Both the position numbers and the translations under genes were made by a program. From the NCBI RefSeq assembly GCF_030825785.1, contig NZ_JAPJPG010000034.1, positions 1 through 17,232 on the forward strand: a stretch of 17,232 nt of DNA, written 5' to 3'. The stretch is from Anaerococcus sp. (GTDB lineage: Bacteria; Bacillota; Clostridia; Tissierellales; Peptoniphilaceae). Of the stretch, positions 15,294-17,232 are shown piece after piece (the stretch's first letter is position 1; the number at the start of each line of letters is the position of its first letter). Under the pieces are notes generated by a model. That model worked only from the letters and a program-made list of their open reading frames with translations. It did not search any database and was not told the origin of the DNA.

Positions 15294-15339
15294 TTCTAGG
15301 TAAGTTTGGTAATTGAAAAAAAGTTAAGAAAGAGGTTAT

Positions 15340-15999
15340 ATGAAAAGTTTGATATTTGATGTTGACGGGACAATCTTAGATTCTATGCCAATGTGGCTGG
15401 AGCTTGAGAACAATTTATTGGAAAAATATGGCTATACTATGGCTAGTCTGGACAAGGAAGTAAAAGATACCATAGAATCCCTTAGTATTGAGGGAATGAG
15501 CAAGTATATAGCTGATACAATTGCAAAAGATATGACTTTTAAAGAAGTATATCATTATTTTCGAAGTTCGATAGATTACAAATACTCTAATGAAGTGGAA
15601 GTTAAAGAAGGTGCTATAGAGATAATAAAAAATCTTTATGATAAGGGAGTTCAACTATCAGTAGCCTCATCATCTAGTTCAGATTGCATAATCAAGGCTT
15701 TTAAAAGGATAGGTATTTATGATTACTTTAGATTAATAGCAACTGCTGATAATACTGGACTAAAAAAATCACAAAGAGAGTTTTGGATAACGCTTGCTAA
15801 AAAACTACAAAGAGATCCTGACCAAATTATCTTATATGATGATTCCCTATATGCTATTGAAACGGCAAAAAAGGTAGGTATCGAAGTGGTGGGAATAAAA
15901 GATTTTCCATGTAATGAAACAGACTGGGAAGAAATAGTAAGTATTTGTTCTTATACTCTTGATACGGTAAGCGACATCAGATTAGATCAGCTAATCTAA
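15340..15999 (+). CDS. HAD-IA phosphatase / beta-phosphoglucomutase-like protein
   Basis: A 219-residue HAD enzyme. DVDGT holds nucleophile Asp7 and acid/base Asp9. The C1-type helical cap spans about residues 15-90 and begins DSMPMWLELE. Motif II is VASSSSSD, the motif III Lys is in GLKKSQREFW, and motif IV is YDDSLYAIETAK with Asp167/Asp168. The group includes sugar-phosphate phosphatases and beta-phosphoglucomutase. AGAGG precedes the ATG. It lies downstream of the PTS operon but beyond a terminator, so membership in that pathway is possible, not shown. A perfect 7-bp hairpin (15979-15997) overlaps the stop codon, followed later by a T run (16015-16020). Confidence 0.88.
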   Translation: MKSLIFDVDGTILDSMPMWLELENNLLEKYGYTMASLDKEVKDTIESLSIEGMSKYIADTIAKDMTFKEVYHYFRSSIDYKYSNEVEVKEGAIEIIKNLYDKGVQLSVASSSSSDCIIKAFKRIGIYDYFRLIATADNTGLKKSQREFWITLAKKLQRDPDQIILYDDSLYAIETAKKVGIEVVGIKDFPCNETDWEEIVSICSYTLDTVSDIRLDQLI

Positions 16000-16059
16000 A
16001 GATTTAATAGTTACTTTTTTAAGACTTTTATAAATTAATATTCCCTCAACTTTATGGTG

Positions 16060-16200
16060 TTATCTTAGAATTGCTACGTGGTATTTTATAAAAGATTTTG
16101 GTCCATCCTTAACTTTGTAAAAGAAAATCAAACGATGATTGTAATTTACTTTTTATACTAGTTGTTAATTTTCTTATAGTTTCAATCAAACTCTCAATTA
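16060..16200 (-). pseudogene. Possible decayed RelE/YoeB-like toxin fragment
   Basis: On the minus strand a frame ending at TAA (16060-16062) reads NYNHRLIFFYKVKDG and then a YHVAIL segment, recalling the INDEHRLVYKV-x-D core and C-terminal HY region of YoeB/Txe toxins. Just upstream another frame reads IESLIETIRKLTTSIKSKLQ, which recalls the helix before that core. The pieces are in different frames with a stop between them, so nothing intact is encoded. The resemblance is short and from memory. Confidence 0.25.
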
Positions 16201-16229
16201 AATATTATAAAAAAAGAGATTTTTGATAG

Positions 16230-16267
16230 AAAAAAGTCCTGGCTTAGTTTATCTAAGTTCCAGGACT
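16230..16267 (-). terminator. Intrinsic terminator of the PfkB-family kinase gene
   Basis: AGTCCTGG (16235-16242) and CCAGGACT (16260-16267) form a perfect 8-bp stem, extended by CTTAG/CTAAG with a 2-nt bulge. On the minus strand it is followed by TTTTTTC. It lies 6 nt beyond the stop codon, and could also work weakly for the plus-strand HAD gene. Confidence 0.9.
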
Positions 16268-16273
16268 ATATTT

Positions 16274-17206
16274 TTATCCGATTTTTTCAATATTGACAAG
16301 AGGAAGCATATTCATGATTTCTTCTCTTGATGGGAGGTCTAGGACTCTCGCTGTGGCAGAGGCACTTGCAACTGATACCTTGTATGATTCTACTGGGTCG
16401 CCATCACGAACCATTGTTCCCACGAATCCTCCAATCATAGCATCCCTGCATGCGACAGTATTTATTATTTCTTTATGGTCTTTTACAGGAGTTGATTCGT
16501 AGACATCATCTCCCACAAAGAACATTGATCCACTCGCACCGTAGGAGATTATTACATATTTTGCCCCCATATTTACGAGCTTTTTGCCGTAAGGGATGAA
16601 GTCTTTTTTATCTTCTATTCTAACATTGAATATTTCTTCGATATCTTCACTATTTGGTTTAACTAGGATTGGTTTTTCCTTGACCATATCGAGGAGGTAT
16701 CTAGCTGGTACGTCTGCTACGAAGTTTGCTCCGTTTGCTGTAGCCACTGATACGAGTCTTGTGTAGATATCGTTATCGAGTCCGTCTTCCATTGGAGGAA
16801 CTGATCCACCAAAGATTATGGTATCTCCTTCTCTTACTCTTGAGAGATAATAAACTAATTCGTCTACTTCCTTGGTTTTGATGGTTGGTCCTGGGAAGTT
16901 GATCATAGTTTCTTGGTTATTTTCGAAAAGTTTGATATTTGTTCTGTTGTGGTTTTCCATCTTGACGAAACTGGTACTGATGTTTTCATTTGTCAGCCAA
17001 TCTTTGATAAATTCTCCCTGGAAGCCTCCGGTAAATCCTGTAGCTATGGTTGGGATTCTTAGGGAGGAGAGGATTCTTGATACGTTTAGGGCCTTTCCTC
17101 CTGGGATGGATCTTTCTTGGACGATGTTGTTTTGTCCACCGAGATTGAAGCTTTTAAGCTCTACAAACAAATCAATTGATGGATTTAGGGTCACGGTATA
17201 AATCAT
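16274..17206 (-). CDS. PfkB-family sugar-phosphate kinase (1-phosphofructokinase/tagatose-6-phosphate kinase-like)
   Basis: A 310-residue kinase of the FruK/LacC branch of the ribokinase fold, which phosphorylates fructose 1-phosphate or tagatose 6-phosphate to a bisphosphate. TVTLNPSIDL opens the protein as in all FruK/LacC enzymes, and GGKALNVSRILSSL (36-49) is PfkB signature 1. FGGSVPP (132-138) and LVKPNSEDIEEIF (181-193) are family motifs. The second signature, normally VGAGDS/A, reads VACRDAM (251-257): the base Asp255 is kept but two anion-hole glycines are replaced. AAAAGGA precedes the ATG. Length is normal and the gene ends in a strong terminator. Upstream partners lie outside the window; a fru operon (DeoR regulator, FruA PTS) would be usual. 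Confidence 0.88.
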   Translation of the reverse strand: MIYTVTLNPSIDLFVELKSFNLGGQNNIVQERSIPGGKALNVSRILSSLRIPTIATGFTGGFQGEFIKDWLTNENISTSFVKMENHNRTNIKLFENNQETMINFPGPTIKTKEVDELVYYLSRVREGDTIIFGGSVPPMEDGLDNDIYTRLVSVATANGANFVADVPARYLLDMVKEKPILVKPNSEDIEEIFNVRIEDKKDFIPYGKKLVNMGAKYVIISYGASGSMFFVGDDVYESTPVKDHKEIINTVACRDAMIGGFVGTMVRDGDPVESYKVSVASASATARVLDLPSREEIMNMLPLVNIEKIG

Positions 17207-17232
17207 TTTAATTCCTTTTCGTTGCGTTTCTA

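Larger units (their letters stand above)
14971..15339. other. Gene-free 369-nt region with an IS3-like end and decayed coding traces
   Basis: No intact gene. The stretch TGAACTGACCCCCAAAGT (14995-15012) looks like the terminal inverted repeat of IS3-family (IS150-like) elements. Between about 15128 and 15300 a plus frame keeps stop-free pieces (NEISSAYKKDVLSN, then IIFRIISEEDMISVDIY) broken by stops, with no match I recognise. Confidence 0.4.

Noticed and set aside
17207..17232. cre-like site upstream of the PfkB kinase (TAGAAACG on the minus strand)
   Set aside because: At least two mismatches to the consensus, and the window ends before the site can be read fully.
1..17232. CRISPR arrays, T-box or known riboswitches
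   Set aside because: No regularly spaced direct repeats and no T-box or riboswitch core motifs were found in the leaders.

Overview
The window reads as chromosomal DNA of a low-GC, AT-rich Gram-positive anaerobe. AGGAGG-type ribosome sites, short intergenic gaps, YtrA- and UTRA-type GntR regulators, a ComEB-type dCMP deaminase, Cof-type HAD hydrolases and a mannose-family PTS all fit Firmicutes. My best guess is the Peptoniphilaceae/Tissierellia group (Anaerococcus-like), but that is an impression of style and no marker gene here proves it. No 16S, CRISPR array, prophage or intact insertion sequence was seen.

Left part (1-2638): the tail of a DUF1232 membrane protein runs forward and converges with minus-strand genes. 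These are tRNA-Ala(GGC) with its own promoter, then a pyridoxal-kinase-like gene and a MATE exporter that form a two-gene minus operon with a clear promoter and terminator. A divergent promoter drives cardiolipin synthase to the right (2684-4276). It is followed by a 480-nt spacer full of degraded palindromic repeats that ends in a terminator.

Middle part (4682-8361): a five-gene forward operon holds a YtrA-type GntR repressor, ABC ATPase, ABC permease, dCMP deaminase and Cof-type HAD phosphatase. Four of the five genes overlap a neighbour or lie within 10 nt of one. A 646-nt gene-free stretch with a 12-bp inverted repeat follows.

Right part (9008-15999): an unrecognised 167-residue protein is translationally coupled to a GntR/UTRA regulator that starts at TTG. 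A terminator follows, then a compact control region: a cre-like site over the -35, a sigma-A promoter, and a perfect 14-bp palindrome at +1. It controls two SIS-domain proteins followed by PTS EIIA, EIIB, EIIC and EIID. This gene content matches the fructoselysine/glucoselysine (gfr) PTS plus deglycase systems: uptake and phosphorylation of glycated lysine, then cleavage to hexose 6-phosphate and lysine. Here the local regulator is GntR/UTRA rather than the sigma-54 type LevR-like activator of Salmonella gfr. An IS3-like end that doubles as a terminator closes the operon, and a separate HAD-IA phosphatase gene follows.

Right edge: a minus-strand PfkB-family sugar-phosphate kinase (FruK/LacC-like) has a strong terminator and an altered anion-hole motif. 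Between it and the HAD gene lies a possible decayed RelE/YoeB-type toxin fragment.
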